Positions 22,590 through 36,700 are shown, numbered from the stretch's first letter. The stretch is DNA of 64,000 nucleotides from Rhodamnia argentea (GCF_020921035.1 NC_063151.1:16746934-16810933); one strand, 5' to 3'. A program made the numbers and translations. The notes: generated by a model not told the origin, from the letters alone.

Positions 22590-23445
22590 TGCTCTCATTT
22601 TCTCAAATAAGGGCATAAAGTGAGCTCATTATTTCAAATAAAGGCATAAAGTGGTAATAACTAATTTAGATGAGGGCTTGACCTCACCTTGTCGGCTAAT
22701 TATTACGCCGATCAATGGCATTTTTGTTAAAATACAATTGAAACTTAATTTTTAATTAAATTAAATTGAAAATTAAATAAATCAAAAAAAAAAAAAAAGG
22801 AAGAAGAAGAACACACAGGCGAGAGGGCTGTCTCCCCACCACCGGTGGGGCGTTAGGCGAGTCGGCCTTGCCAAACAGAGGTGACGGGCCGTTGGCCTTC
22901 CCTAGAATTGGGCGGGGGCGGGTGACCCTCATCTAGGCCTGACAGAGGACTACGGCCCTCACCCCGTTCCGGCAAGGGAGAACGAGCCTCACCTTTGGTT
23001 TGTGAGGTCGCCGTCCCTCACCGAGGCGCCGGAAACCCGTTGGCAATGCCAAATGTCCCACCGGTGTGAGGGCGGCCACGGGTGAGAGGCGATCCTCTTT
23101 CATTTGAAAAAATGGAAACCATCATTATTGGATGATCATGATACTTCCCAAAAATCGAAATTATGGATCAAACTACCTCTAGCCTACGGTTTATCTTCTT
23201 CCTTTTTTTTAACTTTTAGATTTTTTTTAAAAAAAAATTCAAGAAACATAATAAGGGAAAAATAAGTAAGTGACCTATATGCCCTTAACAAGCCGGTGAG
23301 TCAAGTCCTTTTTTTAGACTAATATTGACACTTCAGGTCATTATTTGAAATAATATCTATTTTATGTTCTTATTTGAAATAAGATTCACTTCATGCATTT
23401 ATTTAAGAAAATCAGGGCACTTTGGGCCCTTATTTGAGATTTTTT
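22590..23445. mobile_element. Inverted-repeat element with AT-rich arms and GC-rich core (family 1)
   Basis: The left end (CTCAAATAAGGGCATAAAGTG, then ATTTCAAATAAAGGCATAAA) is the imperfect reverse complement of the right end (ATTTGAAATAAGATTCACTT, then CATTTATTTAAGAAAATCAG). Arms are roughly 150-200 bp. The inner ends carry A or T runs, and the core (22815-23090) is GC-rich with repeated CCGGCG-like and CACCGGTGGGG motifs. No coding capacity was seen. The form fits a non-autonomous fold-back DNA transposon. A related single arm lies at 41860-42110. Confidence 0.7.
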
Positions 23446-23644
23446 CTATTTTCGGGGTGCCAATAGATGAGGAAAATAGATCAAGGCTTACATTGTTGTG
23501 CAAACCGCGTATGACCTTCAAAACCAAGTCAACTTGGGCAATTGGAGTGATGGTGATTTATTTTTCTTTTAGTCCTATTTTTTAGTTTTTAAATTGTATT
23601 TAAAACTTTAAATTTCATAACATTATTGTAGACCAAAAGCCCCA

Positions 23645-24395
23645 CTCCTCAATAAGGGTGATCGGTTTCAGGTGGATAGGTTTCGATCGTGAAACTTGAA
23701 ACCTACCTTGTTATAATCGATTTCAGTTTTTAGATCCCGAAACCTATCACGTTTTTCTAAAATCTGTTCTAGAACCTATCCTGTTTTTCTTGTTCGGTTT
23801 TCAAGGTCTACCTAGGAATATTTTTTTTCCCCTTTTTTGATCTCATATTTTACAGCAAAATAATGTGAGCAACAAAACGACTCAAAGTAAAAAATGATCA
23901 ACATAAATCCCTATCCGCAAACACGTGTTCACATATAACTATAAACAATGAAAAGTTCAAACTCATAACACATACAATTATAAACAATAAAAAGTTCAAA
24001 CACGTAATATAAAATATAAAATATAAAACTCCGTTCTCCATTCATCAAAATAAATTTTAAACTCCATTTTCCATTCATCCATAAAAATATTGCTCCAAAG
24101 AATAGACAGAGAGGCGACAAAGAATGGAGAAGAATCAAATGAGGCAAGGTAGAGTGAGTCCGAACTTAGAAAAATTATGTTGTTTTTACTATAGTCAAAA
24201 ATCGGTTCCGAAATCGGTTCGATTCTCTAGTGGGTCTTCACTTGAAATCAAGAACCGGACCTATTCAGACCGGTTTCAAAATATCGAAATCGGGAACCAA
24301 ACCTGTTCACATTGAAATCTAGAACTGGACCGATTTTCGAACAGTCCGATCCTATTCCTAGTTCTACCCGGTCCGGTTGCACACCCCTACTCATC
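23645..24395. mobile_element. Degenerate element with GGTTTC/ACCGG-rich ends
   Basis: The left part (from AAGGGTGATCGGTTTCAGG) is full of GAAACCTA-type words. The right part (to CCGGTCCGGTTGCACACCCC) is full of ACCGG and GGTTC words. The two outer ends are weakly complementary (AGGGTG...CGG against CCG...CACCCCT). It is probably a decayed non-autonomous transposon. A similar word composition (AACCTA, GGTAGGTTTCA) recurs at 44575-45140. No coding sequence. Confidence 0.4.
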
Positions 24396-24399
24396 AAGC

Positions 24400-25880
24400 A
24401 TCCTTAACTTCTGAGGAAAAGTGTAGTAAAAAGTAAAAGTGAAGTAGATAAATTCAATTGACATGAAAAAGCAGAATTCTAATTAAAGTGAGTTCGTTTA
24501 AAAACTAGGGGTTAATTTTTCTATAAAAAAAATTGCAATCTTAGGTCCTTTCCAATTTTGCCTTGATTTTTTTTTTTTTTTTTGGTCTAAAATGATCACA
24601 AACTTTTGCTATAGTTCCAAATATGCTCCCACGTGAAAAAATGGCCATTAGTTTCTGAAAAGTTATCACTATTAAAGCCAGGTAGAGGTTCATTATCATA
24701 ACTCACGTCTTTACAATATTTTTACCTTCGTATGGAACAACAATTGCTTCTGATGTTGATAATTTTGAAGAGAACAGTGGCTATTTTTGGACGCGGACAA
24801 GATTTGGGATAGAGTGGAAGTTTTTGATTATTTTAGACCAAAAAAAAAGTTTGGGACAAAATTGGATTTAGACCTAAAATTTGAGTTTTTTTTTTTTTTA
24901 GAGAATTAGGTCTATACACTAGTGATGATAAATAAATAAATAAATAAAAGAGCTATTTACATCCTTCTAATTGCGGATAACATCACACTATACAAAAAGT
25001 CCACAAGCCATATAACTCAATCTGAAAGACTCAATGCTAAGCATTTGGAAAAGAATTGATGGACACATTGGGCAGTCTTGTATTAAACGGGCTAAACAAC
25101 TACACGACACATGACTAATCAAGACTTATGAGTCCCCACCTTAAAAATTATGTCCTTTAAGGATTCTCATGAAGTCTTTCGAGGAAACAAATTTATATGA
25201 CAAACTTCTTTTTAACAATTGAAGTGAAGAGGAGAAAATGACGGAGTTGTAAGTCAGTCTTTTTAATATATCATCGCCGTCCAATCAGCGGCATTCGTAA
25301 GATTCCGGTCCTGTAAGTAATTCTTAAGCAAGAATGTTCTCTATCTAATAATAATCATATTACATTTTCGCTGCTTAATTCAATCAGATAACATTTTCTT
25401 TTTCACTTTCTACGAGTTGGATTCATTACTTTGTTTTTTTCTTTTCATCGGATGAAATCGTTTATCAGACAGCTGGTAGTTGCTCAACTCAAGAACACAC
25501 AAGATGTTCATGAATGCCTTTAAAACTTTTGATAAAGCCTGCGTCCACGAGAAAGCTCTCTTGATCTCTACCCTCCTCCAAGCTTGGACTTATCATTAAA
25601 AGCCCCCCGTTGACTTTTGACCGTTCTTCAGACTACAATGCCAGGAGAGATGAATAATTAAATACCGTAAATGTGTTATATCGATGGTCAATAATGGAAT
25701 GATTTTTTTTTTTTTGGTCTAAATAATGGAATGAGTTGAGGGGCTAGCATTGTTTTATTCGATTTGTTTATTCTTTTTCCCAGTATTTATTTTTTTTATC
25801 CATTTTTTTGCAAGCTGTGTGACATTTATTATATTCCACGGGGATCATCTTTCTGGGTGGAAGAAATTGGCAGAGAGAGG
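24400..25880. other. AT-rich intergenic DNA, no gene recognised
   Basis: Nothing coding is recognisable. There are simple runs of T and A, and a short (AAAT)n microsatellite at 24929-24948. 25490-25620 has higher complexity but no open frame with a recognisable domain. Confidence 0.5.
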
Positions 25881-25899
25881 AACAGAGAAAATGATCAAA

Positions 25900-26160
25900 A
25901 AAGTCATATACATATTGCAATTGTATCAATTTGGTCTTAAATCTTTTTTTTTTTTTTTTGTCAATTGAGTCTTAAATTTTTTGCATTCATCCTAATCCAA
26001 TCAATCCGGTTAATTTCGACCAAAAACCACCGACATAGAGCGATCGCTTTGACGTGACATGACCGATATTAACTTGGACAATTTTTAATAATATTTTAAT
26101 ATTTTTGAATTTTTCATTACTTTTTATTTTTTTATATATTTTTTCCTTCCTACTTTTCAT
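25900..26160 (+). mobile_element. Left half of a fold-back element (family 2)
   Basis: AAAGTCATATACATATTGCAATTGTATCAATTTGGTCTTAAA followed by a T-run and GTCAATTGAGTCTTAAA is the same design as the left arm at 62147-62235. Downstream come GACGTGACATGACCG and AATATTTTAATATTTT, matching the inner part of that element. No right arm is seen, so this copy is truncated. Confidence 0.55.
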
Positions 26161-26982
26161 TTTATGTTACCACTGGTCCACTGTGGTAGGCAAGTAACGC
26201 GAAAGCAGTGAGATACTTACTTAGTTAGGGTTAATTACTGCCGTCGTTATCACCTGTCTAGAAACGGGTCGACTGAAGTGTTGTGAATCCTCAAAGTAGA
26301 GTAGGGGAATTCACTCTTTCGACGTATGTTTGGCGAGGTGTGTTTAGGGTACGCCTTTTACCGTTAAAGCAACCCAAGACAGATCTCTTTGGTAAAAAAA
26401 ATGTGACTTTTTATTTACTTTTTGGATGTGTGTGATCAGTCATTGTCTATAAAATGTCGGCCGTCGTCAACTATTCTTCTTTTCTTTTCTTTTTTGGGTT
26501 ATAAGGGGGGACTAATGTGTCCCAGTTGTCGCGCTTTACCAATCTGCGAGTCCAATAATTACCCCCAGGCAGTATATAACTATTCATTTTCTAGATTCTA
26601 TTTCCTCCTTTTTGTTTCTGTTAAAATTTCTCGTTTCTTTCTCGCAAGTTGTAGCTGCAAGAACAAGACAGCATATAATTCTAGAGAGAGAGAGAGAGGG
26701 AGAGAGAGTCCGTGATTGAGCAGTGAAGATAGAGAAGGCAGGTGAGAGAGTCTTTGGGTGGTCGCTTGAGGCTCCGAGTTCTTCGTCTTTTCTCTGTCTT
26801 TTTTCTTTTCTTTTTTTCATTCCCACATTTTTCTCTGCTGGGTCTTTCTTCTTTTTGATGTTGTTGTTGCTGTTGTCGTTCTGGTTGTCAGAAAATGAGA
26901 GTGTGTGTTTCAGGAGCAAGCATTCTCTTGCTCAAAGACTGAACTTGGTGGCTTTTGGAGGTGGTCCTCCACTTGGGCTCTA

Positions 26983-29900
26983 ATGGCGGCCTCCTCCTCC
27001 AATTCTGTAAGTCCTATCTCTTTCACTCTCTTATCACTCTGCCATATTTGGTCCGCTGCTTTAATCTCGAGATTTCCTCTTCAGTTTAATGGTGGGTACT
27101 TTTAGACACCTTGTACTTCGCCAACTAAAGAAGAAGAAACGATAATTGATCTATTCGTTGCTTTTTCGTTTGATCTGGTACTGTAGCTCTGTAATGCAGG
27201 TGAGCTTGTTGTGCATTTTCGTTCCTATTTTGCTTTGTCTCTTGTTCTGTGCCATTCTGAAGCAGATCTCTGGTTCTTGACCCTTAAGATCTGAAGTTGA
27301 CCCTGTTCGCTTGGTGGGTTCTTGAGTTTGAAGCTGCTGGCTCTGATGCTGCAATTTTAGCTCCGGTTCTTTTTTGTCTTATCTCCTCCCAAATTTGAAT
27401 AGTTTTTGGTAAAATGAGTTGCTCTACTTCAGTTGTCTTTTAACTTGCAGAAATGAAAGAATTGTGTCCTCTGCTCTTTTGAGTTTTAAAATGAAAAAAA
27501 AAGAAGTTTCGGGCTTGAATTGAATGGGAGTCAGTCTTTTTCCAACTCTGTGATGTCTTTCTTTAGCTGCTGCAATGAGAATCTCTACTGAGATGATGGA
27601 ATTTGGCACACATATTTTCTGCCTCGTGCTCTGGATACAATCCAGAATGCGCTACTTCCATAGAATTTCACCTTCACAATGAAGGTCTCATCCCCTCATG
27701 TCACCCCCTTAATTTTCATCGCCTTTGCTATGAACAATCTAAGCAGTTTTGTAGTCAGTTTCTCAGCTATTTCCAATCAAGTTTGACCTAATTGTGCTAA
27801 AGGTCGGTCAAAGCTTCTGCCACACATATTCTAGAGTGGAGAAGGCTACTTTTCTTCAAATACCGTTTGTTTTATTCGTTATTCACCAAAATATTATAAG
27901 CCTGCATCTGTCATCTTTTTCATGCTTTATTTTTTTTCGCCTGCAATGTCATGACATGCACAGCACTAACTAATATTTCTTGTTGACTTGTGTCAAAGGG
28001 TGGGAATCATGTAGATTGGTTACATTCTTGAAGCTTTCTGAGTTTAATCTGGGGAGGCTTATCTTGTATTCCTGTTTCAAATTTGACCATCTAGTCTTTT
28101 GGTGCTTGCTAAAGAAATACCCTACTGGATTGAAACATAGTGCTTGACCTTATTTGATTTGCTTATATCTGGGTAGACTTGGTCGTGTATTTGACTGCGG
28201 TATTACACGTATATATGGAGAAAGATTCATGGATGACTGCAGTCACTGCTTATTTGTGATTTTTTGGCTTTAGGATGTATAGTTACTATCTATGCTAACA
28301 TGTGAACGAAAGTTGTTGGAGAGGAGTTGAGTCCCGAAGATCCCTTGAAGCATATAGATAGAAGATCAGAGCAAGATTCCTTTTATGGAAGAACTCAGTA
28401 AAAGTCAATTGATAAAAATACTGAATAACTGATTCATCTTTTTGCTTATTGTGAGTGCTGTAAATATGTTTCCCCAATAGTTGTTTGGCCCTCATGTTGA
28501 TACAGTAACCTCCCAATCTCTGAAATTTTTTGACGTCACCAGCCTCAAAAGCTAGCATTTGTAGATAAGGCATTGGTCATTTATATGAAATCTTAGTATG
28601 AAGTGAAAGGCTGTTGCAGTTAATTTTTCACATCGTTTTTAGATTTGCTAGTCATTGGTTTATCTAGTCTCTTCTGCTCAGCAAATTTTGGGAAATTTGA
28701 TGATTCCTGATTTTAATGGCTGTTTGATTATCTTGACACTTTGATAATTCAGGATTCCATTCATCAAATCGCAATGTTGACATTATTATCATTTGGTTGA
28801 GAAGTAATTTATTAACTGATTTTAGAGCTTTGGAATGCAAAGAAATGTCCTTTTCTAGTACTCAACCAATTCATTGCCACATTGTCGACCTTCTCTTCTC
28901 CCCCCCCTCCCCCAACCCCCCCACAACCGCGGCCCCCTGAAATAGTAAATAAAGTCATTAATAAATAAAATGCAGCATGAATTCATACAGGTTGCTTATG
29001 GTTCTGCATTGGGCCTATTATTCAGGTTGTTTGTTCTCCTTTGACTAAACTTTTGTTTCTATTGTCGGCCTTTCATACAGGTACATAAAACTTTTTGACT
29101 GAGATTTTGTTTTTTCACCCAAGATAAGAATGAAACTGGGATCCAAGAAAGCATGGAAATCGGTGGTTCCCCGTCGTTTGAGAGGCAAATCAGCAGCCCG
29201 GTTCTGCTTCCTTCCCAAGGCAAAGTCAGTTGACTATGGTCCAGGCTGTGCACCAGTTTATCTCAATGTGTATGATCTGACCCCAATGAATGGATATGTT
29301 TACTGGGCTGGACTTGGCATCTTTCATTCTGGTGTAGAGGGTAAGCCAACCTTATTCAATACAGAATTTATTAAAATTATTACATCTGGTTGTCCTTTTG
29401 GACTTAAAATGGGAGCTTATATATTAAATAGTAGAAAGGGGAAGTTACATATCTGGGCATATATTAGTTTAACATGTAGAACAAGGTGCAATTCTAGTGG
29501 AACATGGAACTGCGCTTGATGCTGAGTGGTTTCGATCTAAAATGCATTTGAAAAGACTAAAAGTTCAAAGTTTTTGTTGGTGTAGTTTGTTGTAGCATAT
29601 GTGGATCTTACTGCTCTTCTTCTGACTCTAAACTCTTGAAAGTACAATGACTGGATATATCTTTATTTTACATTCAGACAAACAATCAGAAAGATGAATC
29701 AGTCAGGAAGTTAATGCTTTTGTACGATTTTCTCTGTGAAAATTTTGAATGAACTTCCTGTAAACCAATACAAGTCCTACTTACCCAGCAAGGATACGTT
29801 AGTGAACCGTTTGGATGAGTATAAACATGTTCGGAAAATCCACGAAATGGTAAGTTGGATGTATACCTAAACTAATATTGCTGCCTGGATCCTCGAGGAA

Positions 29901-31574
29901 GCTATTCGCTAGTGGAGAAAGACTTCACGAAATTTATTCCGTCTTTTTTTCTATGAATGAGCAATCACCGTGCATTGTAATAAATCCAGATATCACTGCA
30001 GTTAATACTTCCGAACTTAGTTCTACGTTTTGACAATTGCAACTTCTTTGCAGTTCATGGTGTAGAATATGCATTTGGAGCCCATGACTATCCAAGCAGT
30101 GGTGTTTTTGAGGTCGAACCTCGGCAGTGCCCTGGCTTCAAGTTTAGAAAATCGATATTCATTGGGACCACCTCCTTAGACCCTACTCAGGTTAGGGAGT
30201 TCATGGAAAACCATGCCGCAAGCTACAATGGTGATTCATATCACTTGATTTTTAAGAATTGCAACCACTTCTGCAAGGATGTTTGTTACAAGCTGACGGG
30301 GAAACTGATTCCAAAATGGGTCAATCGGCTTGCGAAAATAGGTATCCAAGTCGTATCTTGCTTTTCTACACTGAGTTTCTTCTGAAATATAATACAACCC
30401 AAAGCATGCTTCCGGGGTGATTGCGATCATGCTGGACTTTTTGTCTTTTGTCTTTTTACACTACAAGTCTACATAAAAAAATGGATAAAATATGCATGAC
30501 CTTCATTTCATTTTAATATTTCTCATGAAACCTAACTGTTCTAGAAATTGGTCATCACGGCCTAGCTTTTATGCTTCCTTTAAACTCATTTTTTGAGCTA
30601 CATAAGTTGCTGCTTTTTTCATCCCAAATATACTAATGCCTATCTTTTGTGATGCTGCTGCTTTAGTTCAATTTCTCTTCTCCAACTCTGGAGGATTGAA
30701 AAGTTACTACCTTTCCAGTTTACTTCCAAGATAGTACCTCTCAAAATTGCAACATTTACTTGCATCATCTGGACTTCTTTTCACTCTTCTTATCTGTGTA
30801 TCTTGCATCATGTTAACGAGGTCATCAAGGGCATTTGTTGAGTATCTTAATTTGGAAGGAGGATTTCTAAAGCATTAATTAAAATTATCGACAGAAGATA
30901 TAGAGCATTGAAAACTGCAAATTTTCCTTATTTGATTACATGGCAAGTGCCTAGAAGGCTCTTTTAACAAAATCTCCATAATAATTTGGTTTTGTCCATG
31001 GACGGATGTAGCAGAATGTTTTCTGCTACTCACTGCAAAATAGATCGCAAGCCTTTCATGTGTGCGTGTAACTTAAAAGAAACATTGGTTTAGTCCAGAG
31101 ATGAATACACGGTTTAGCGTTTGGTGTGCTGGATACCATGGCCCTCTTTCTTCCACAAGAAGGACCAGAAGAAGAAAAAGGACTGGTTAGTTCTAGTATA
31201 TGATAAATGATAGATCCCCAAATATAGAGAAAAGAAAATAGTACTCTTTTATTCCAATATTCTTCAATTCTTCCCGTTGGTTACTCTCTTAAGTTTTTGA
31301 GGATTTCCACTGTATCTGGTCCATCATAGGTTCTGCCTGCAACTGCTTACTTCCCGAAACCCTTAAGATCGCTGCGGTACGTCATGAACCTAACTGCCAA
31401 CCATGCGAAAGTGAGAAGCGGAGGTTAACAAACAACTTCAGTTGCCTGTCTTCGATATCAATGAGGCAGAAGCAGTTATCCACATCCTCGTTATTCCTCC
31501 GTTCTCCCTTGAGAGGCTGTCTACCGCCTTGGGAACTCAAAAGGTCTAACAATGGCTCCCTGAAGGAAAGGTGA
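26983..31574 (+). CDS. DeSI-like PPPDE-domain protease (At4g17486 type)
   Basis: Thiol peptidase of the PPPDE/DeSI family, which removes SUMO or ubiquitin. Firm coding exons are 29130-29340, 30054-30341 and 31330-31574, in phase and giving 247 residues from MKLGSKKAWKSVV. The catalytic pair is visible: His in GIFHSGVE and Cys in KNCNHFCKDV. Other family features are VYLNVYDLTPMNGYVYWAG, FEVEPRQCPGF and PKWVNRLAKIG, and a conserved tail, SCLSSISMRQKQLSTSSLF and CLPPWELKR, ending SLKER. A leader exon ends at 27006 (TCT/GTAAGT) with an ATG at 26983. Joined to an acceptor at 29123, this ATG is in frame and would add MAASSSNSIR. I take 29130 as the likelier start because family members usually begin MKLGSKK. 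The span includes the upstream option. Confidence 0.92.
27007..29123 (+). other. Long first intron of the DeSI-like gene
   Basis: Donor TCT/GTAAGTCC at 27007 and acceptor TTTTTTCACCCAAG at 29123 enclose about 2.1 kb of T-rich DNA without a recognisable gene. A C-rich patch sits at 28901-28935. Upstream, 26640-26980 looks like transcribed leader, with a GA repeat at 26684-26708. Confidence 0.6.
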
Positions 31575-33713
31575 GAAAATGCCAGAGTGAAACTGCATCC
31601 CAATGGCTTCTCACATTTGCTTATGCTGTGCTGGTTAGAAAAGAAGCTCGTTGCCAATTGTAAGACGTGTGTGAAACCCCTAATTCTCCGCAGAAGGCAT
31701 TCATGTGAACTGAGAGAGAGTAATCTGTATACAGTTAGGGACTTTATGTATGAGTGGTGTGCTTGTTCCCTAGGTTTTCTGTACCAAGTCCGATGGAATG
31801 AGAAAGGATCCTGCCTGTCCATCTTGTAATGTGCTCACTCTCTCTTTACCTTCATGGTTGTTCAATTGTCTGGACACTTGAATGAAGAAATTCTGTACTA
31901 CCCCCTCATAGGAAGTAATTACATTTTAAGTGGTCTTTGACGAGGAAGGTTTCGATATTTCTTTGGCTTCCTTACCCTAGATGTCTGCTTTGGTTCTCTT
32001 CAAGATGGAGAGGGCTTGCATCACCTGAGAACCGGCTTCAATCCTCTAGCAAATGCCGCACTGTTTAGAAGTATTTGTACATGAAATACAGCGTGTGATA
32101 CTATTTATGCCTAGCTGGTGTGACAAATCAATTTTTCCTAGACATATTCTTTCGAGCACAACATAACACTCTACTTATCTTAAGTTGCAAAGTTGATGAA
32201 TGGATTGTTCTTCGAGGTTGCCCAGGAGAATTTACTGCAACTCCATGGAACTTCAGTATATACTCATGGACATCTGTAATTCTTGTCTCGCGATTGCAAC
32301 ACCAAATTGGACTCCAAACTTTTAACAACCAAGATAAGATCCCGCCTAAGGTGAAGTCGTTGGGACTCATTCATGGCTGGTATAGGCAGCTGCAGCACTG
32401 AAGAATTAACACCCACTAAAATTTCTGAAAAGTAAAAGCTTACCTTCAGGGCATTAGGTTTCTAGATGTCGCTGGGTGAGAAGAAAAAACAGAAATAACT
32501 GAAGATTTCTCCTTCATGACATGATTTCAAAACCTGTCCCTGCCATTTGATCTAATCTAGGCAAAAGAAATTTGTAATCTAGACAATAATAACGGAAAGA
32601 TAGAAACTTGTGTAGGCTTGTTGGATTGACAGCGATGAAGCTACTATAATATGTCTTGTCCTGCTGCATTCACCATTACTCTTAGTGTCCACAGCAGTGA
32701 AATTGCTGAATCTCATGAGAACTCTTCTAAGCTGCCATCTTAACAAACTTAGTTCATGCATTTGCGATTTCTTTCTTTTCACATGCGTGAAGGAGTTTCA
32801 CATGAGATGCCACATGGAGCCATTAGTATTTCATTTTCAGGAGTTGCAAAGACTCATCCGCCACACAGTGCACACCCGGTGCATGACAAGTACAGGCCCC
32901 CAAGGATGGAAATGTCCCGAATAAAAGTTTCAGTGCGATCTAAGTAGCAGCAGATATATCATCTGAGAGGTTAAGAATTGCAGGCAATCCCGAATATGCT
33001 TCACATGATCACCCACTTATAAAGCTTAAATGTCAATATGGAATTGTGGCTACCACTACTCCCAAGCTAAACCTACAAGCAGACTATAAACTGATGTTCC
33101 CATTCCCCATGGCTACACAAGAAGTGCCTCTGTGAAAAAACATTCAAAGTACAGTTAATTAATCAATAATGTAAAAACGAAACTGTGGCCAGATTCGAAA
33201 ATGCCACCCTAGCTACAGAGGAAAAAACTATGGTGTGGAAAATACATTTTGGTCGGGTTCGATGCAAGTATTCTGGTTCTGCACAGGGTTTTCACAATGA
33301 TTTTTTAGTTTGTTTAAATTAATAATAGAATTGAGTAATGAATACACAGACGGCATATCCAGATTAGCATTGGCAAATCAAACCTGCAGCACAACGAAAG
33401 AGAAGCTTCAGCATTACAGATCCATATTGCTGCTCATAAGGTTTTATTTAGGGGCTTTGCATTATTCAAGAGACAGGCCAACACAACCCATGAAAAAAAA
33501 GCATTAGCATCACGACCTTCAATTGTATTTCAAAATTTCAACTTTTCATTCACTAAATTTACTGTAAGTTACAAGATCAGCTCAACTATTCCCATTTCCT
33601 TCAAATGGATAAAATGATAACCTTTGCATTGGCAGAACCAGCCAGAGCAAATATCACTGTATATTATACTCAACCGGAACAAGAAATCAATTGGGAGCCT
33701 AGCCATGAAATAA
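31575..33713. other. Convergent 3' region between DeSI-like gene and LPEAT1
   Basis: This holds the 3' UTRs of two tail-to-tail genes and intervening DNA. Open frames at 32120-32401 and 32756-32947 have no recognisable domain. The latter reads HPPHSAHPVHDKYRPPR near its end, which could tempt one to call a small peptide, but there is no signal peptide or family match. No repeat elements were noted. Confidence 0.45.
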
Positions 33714-36700
33714 TCAGTCTTCTTTCTGATGCAAAACACTAGGCAGGCTATTATTACCATTAAGAGCCGCATGATATACACGCTTCTCAGCGAGGCCAAT
33801 ATCTGATAGAATCAAATGACCCTGCAGGCAAAACAAACCAATATTTCTGACTCAGATGTGAATTATGTCACCGTCATGCCTTGTACACAGCTTAGTCGCA
33901 GCTATATGACATCAGCAATATATATGAGTTTCACAGCGTAGTTCTTCATAGTAAAAAATCAAATGATAAATTAAGGCAAAGTCCAGTATCCAACATATAC
34001 TAAACATTGACTTTAGACCAGGAATAAATGGAGAGAGAGAGAGGGAGAGAGAGAGAGATCTAATGAAGGTCTTTTCAACTTTCTGATTATTTTCAATGGC
34101 TTTTGATCAAGTCACGGGGTAAGCAACTAAAGACAGGAGATCTGAAACCACAGGAATGGAACAGACAGGTGAGTTTGGGGGTGGAGTAGGAATATTCATT
34201 TTATATTATCTCTGCAGTGCTCTCATAACTTGGAGGCCCACATATGTTGCACGTGCAGGGAAAATACTCATGTCTTAAAGAAAATAAGCAGTAATTTTAG
34301 TACCCAGATGTTAAGGGATTCCATTTGAAACTGTCAATGAGTCCAAGTTAACACTGACATGCAATTTGCATAGGCCTGTCCTGGCTTACTAGGTTCAGAA
34401 TTTACAGCAACCCCCCTTCAATGGGTGCCTCGACAATGGAAATAGGTAGTTGAATTGATTTTCTACTCAAAATCCACCTACTTTGTGAGAGATCAAATTT
34501 CTCTTAATTCACACTCAAAAGATTCTTCCTTCCAGAAAAGGAAGAGTCACAATGTCTTTACAAAACAAACTGTAGATGAACATACATTTGTTTTGAAATA
34601 TCGAAGGAGGATGGAATGTGTTCTGCCAATGATAAGCTAACCTAATCCTTACAGCATTTACTTTGTCAGGACCATAAAGAGGCAACTAAAGCAGCCTACA
34701 AGAAAACACCGACTTCAAATGCTACACAAAGCTAGAACGATGACAGTGCATACCTCTTTGGCCATCAGCCTTCTAACATTGTTCGCATACAGTTTTGCAT
34801 CACCCTTTTCTTGCTCTGATGGGTAGTAAACAGGCAGCCGTGTCACTTCAATATGATTTATGAATTGACAGAGAAGAAAAATCACATGGCGAGCCTGCAA
34901 AGAGAATCCATGATTACTTTTCATTTGGAATAGATAAAGCAACCCAAGATAGTCTTTTCTTGAAAGAAAAAAAGAACAGATAGGTTCTCAGAATTTTGAC
35001 TTGTGCAAAGAAGTAGACAAGAATACAAGCACGAAGAAGATAAACACGTCACTAATATTTATGAGACTACATCATGGTAACCAATACAAAGAACAAGAAC
35101 GAACTGGAAAGCAATAATGCAAACTTAAATTTCTTTTTTTCCGTTTTAGACTTGACAGATAGCTTCAATTTGGCAGGAGTCTGTCCAGCAAATCAGACCT
35201 CTTTCTTTCTTTACCTCGAGCATAAATTCTATGGGTTCTATCCTTAAGTTGCCAATTTTTTTGGGACAACTTAGCGAACAGTCAAGATGAATCTCCCACT
35301 AAAAGATGACTAGTTTGAGCATCCTCCCTAGAACAATGAAAAAACTTCTTTTAGCAAACCCTAGAGAGATCATCCATTCATTATAAAACAAATGTAAGGA
35401 TTCGGAAGTCCTCTCATCATGCCAACTGAAATGCATGAGTAAGCCAATTAGAATCTAATGCAAAATAAAGTAGGTTCGGAAGAAAACTGAGGATGCTGGC
35501 CAACATTGTGAAGTTTCCTGCAATCTGCATCTTGAACTTTGTTGATAAGGAAGGAAAAGCCAATAACTCACCCCACTTATGGAGTCCCAGGCAGGACTAA
35601 ATCTCTGATAAGGATATTTTAGGATCACCGGAAGTACAGGAGCTTTTGCCAAAAATGCACCTGTCTTGAAAGGAAGTAGGTAGTCCCCATTTGTGGTTGT
35701 GCCTTCTGTTGACAGTAGATTGTTACTATTTGATAATTCTCAGATAACATACAGAAAGAGACAAAAAAAAACTGAGCACCATGGCACAATGGAAGACCAT
35801 AGTGCTAGACATATTTAACCACGATCAGCAAATATGCAGAGGATTAAATAATGATAACCTGGAAAAAGCATCATCATTGGAGCATCTTTGTTCTGATGAG
35901 CTTCCCTAACTCTTTCAGTGATAACACCTACAAAAGAAATGCCAGTGTAAGCTGTCAAATATTTGGTATGGTGAAAAAGTACTAGAACCCAGAACTGCTA
36001 AAAAAAAAAAAGAAAAACTGCAAGGAGAATAGATACTGTGTCTATCTTACAAATCATTCGGAGCATAAAGGCAAGAAGGGGAAGTGCCAAATGATCTAGT
36101 TAAATGAAAGAAGTGAACAAAATGCAACAATCTATTCTCAAGAGTAAGTAATAGACTGTGTCCAGCTCGTGCAACAATTTGGCCATGTCAGCCTAAGGTA
36201 CGCACCGGAAACACCCTTGAAGTCAGATGACTTGGACTCTCGTTGAACGTAGACACAGCCAAGGCATTTGCTGCCAAAAGCAAGCGATAAAGGGTATCAA
36301 TTCCTAAGCATGTCTATCAAGAAAGGCCAATAGCTGGCAATGGACAAAGCAATTAAATCAGGAATGTAGAAGCTATCATATTAAAAATTTTAAAAAAAAT
36401 CAGCGGATGTTCACATGTGCAGGTGAAGGTCACGATAAACGACTGTCAAAATTCATGGAAACAGAAAGACAACCACACATAGAGACTTGGCATTTTTTGG
36501 TTAAAGAAAAAAGATAAAGTTCTAGTATAAACTTCAATATAGCCATTTGACTAATATTCAAAATGAGGAACCAATGATCAAAACTAAGAAGCAAGTCCGT
36601 AACAAAGATCACATGACGATCTGGAAGAGAGTATACTTCATCTTCGACTACAAATAAAATTACGTAACAGTAAAAACACGTAACCAGACAAATTCAGGAT

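Noticed and set aside
32756..32947. Secreted signalling peptide
   Set aside because: No signal peptide and no recognisable mature-peptide motif; only a histidine- and proline-rich tail.
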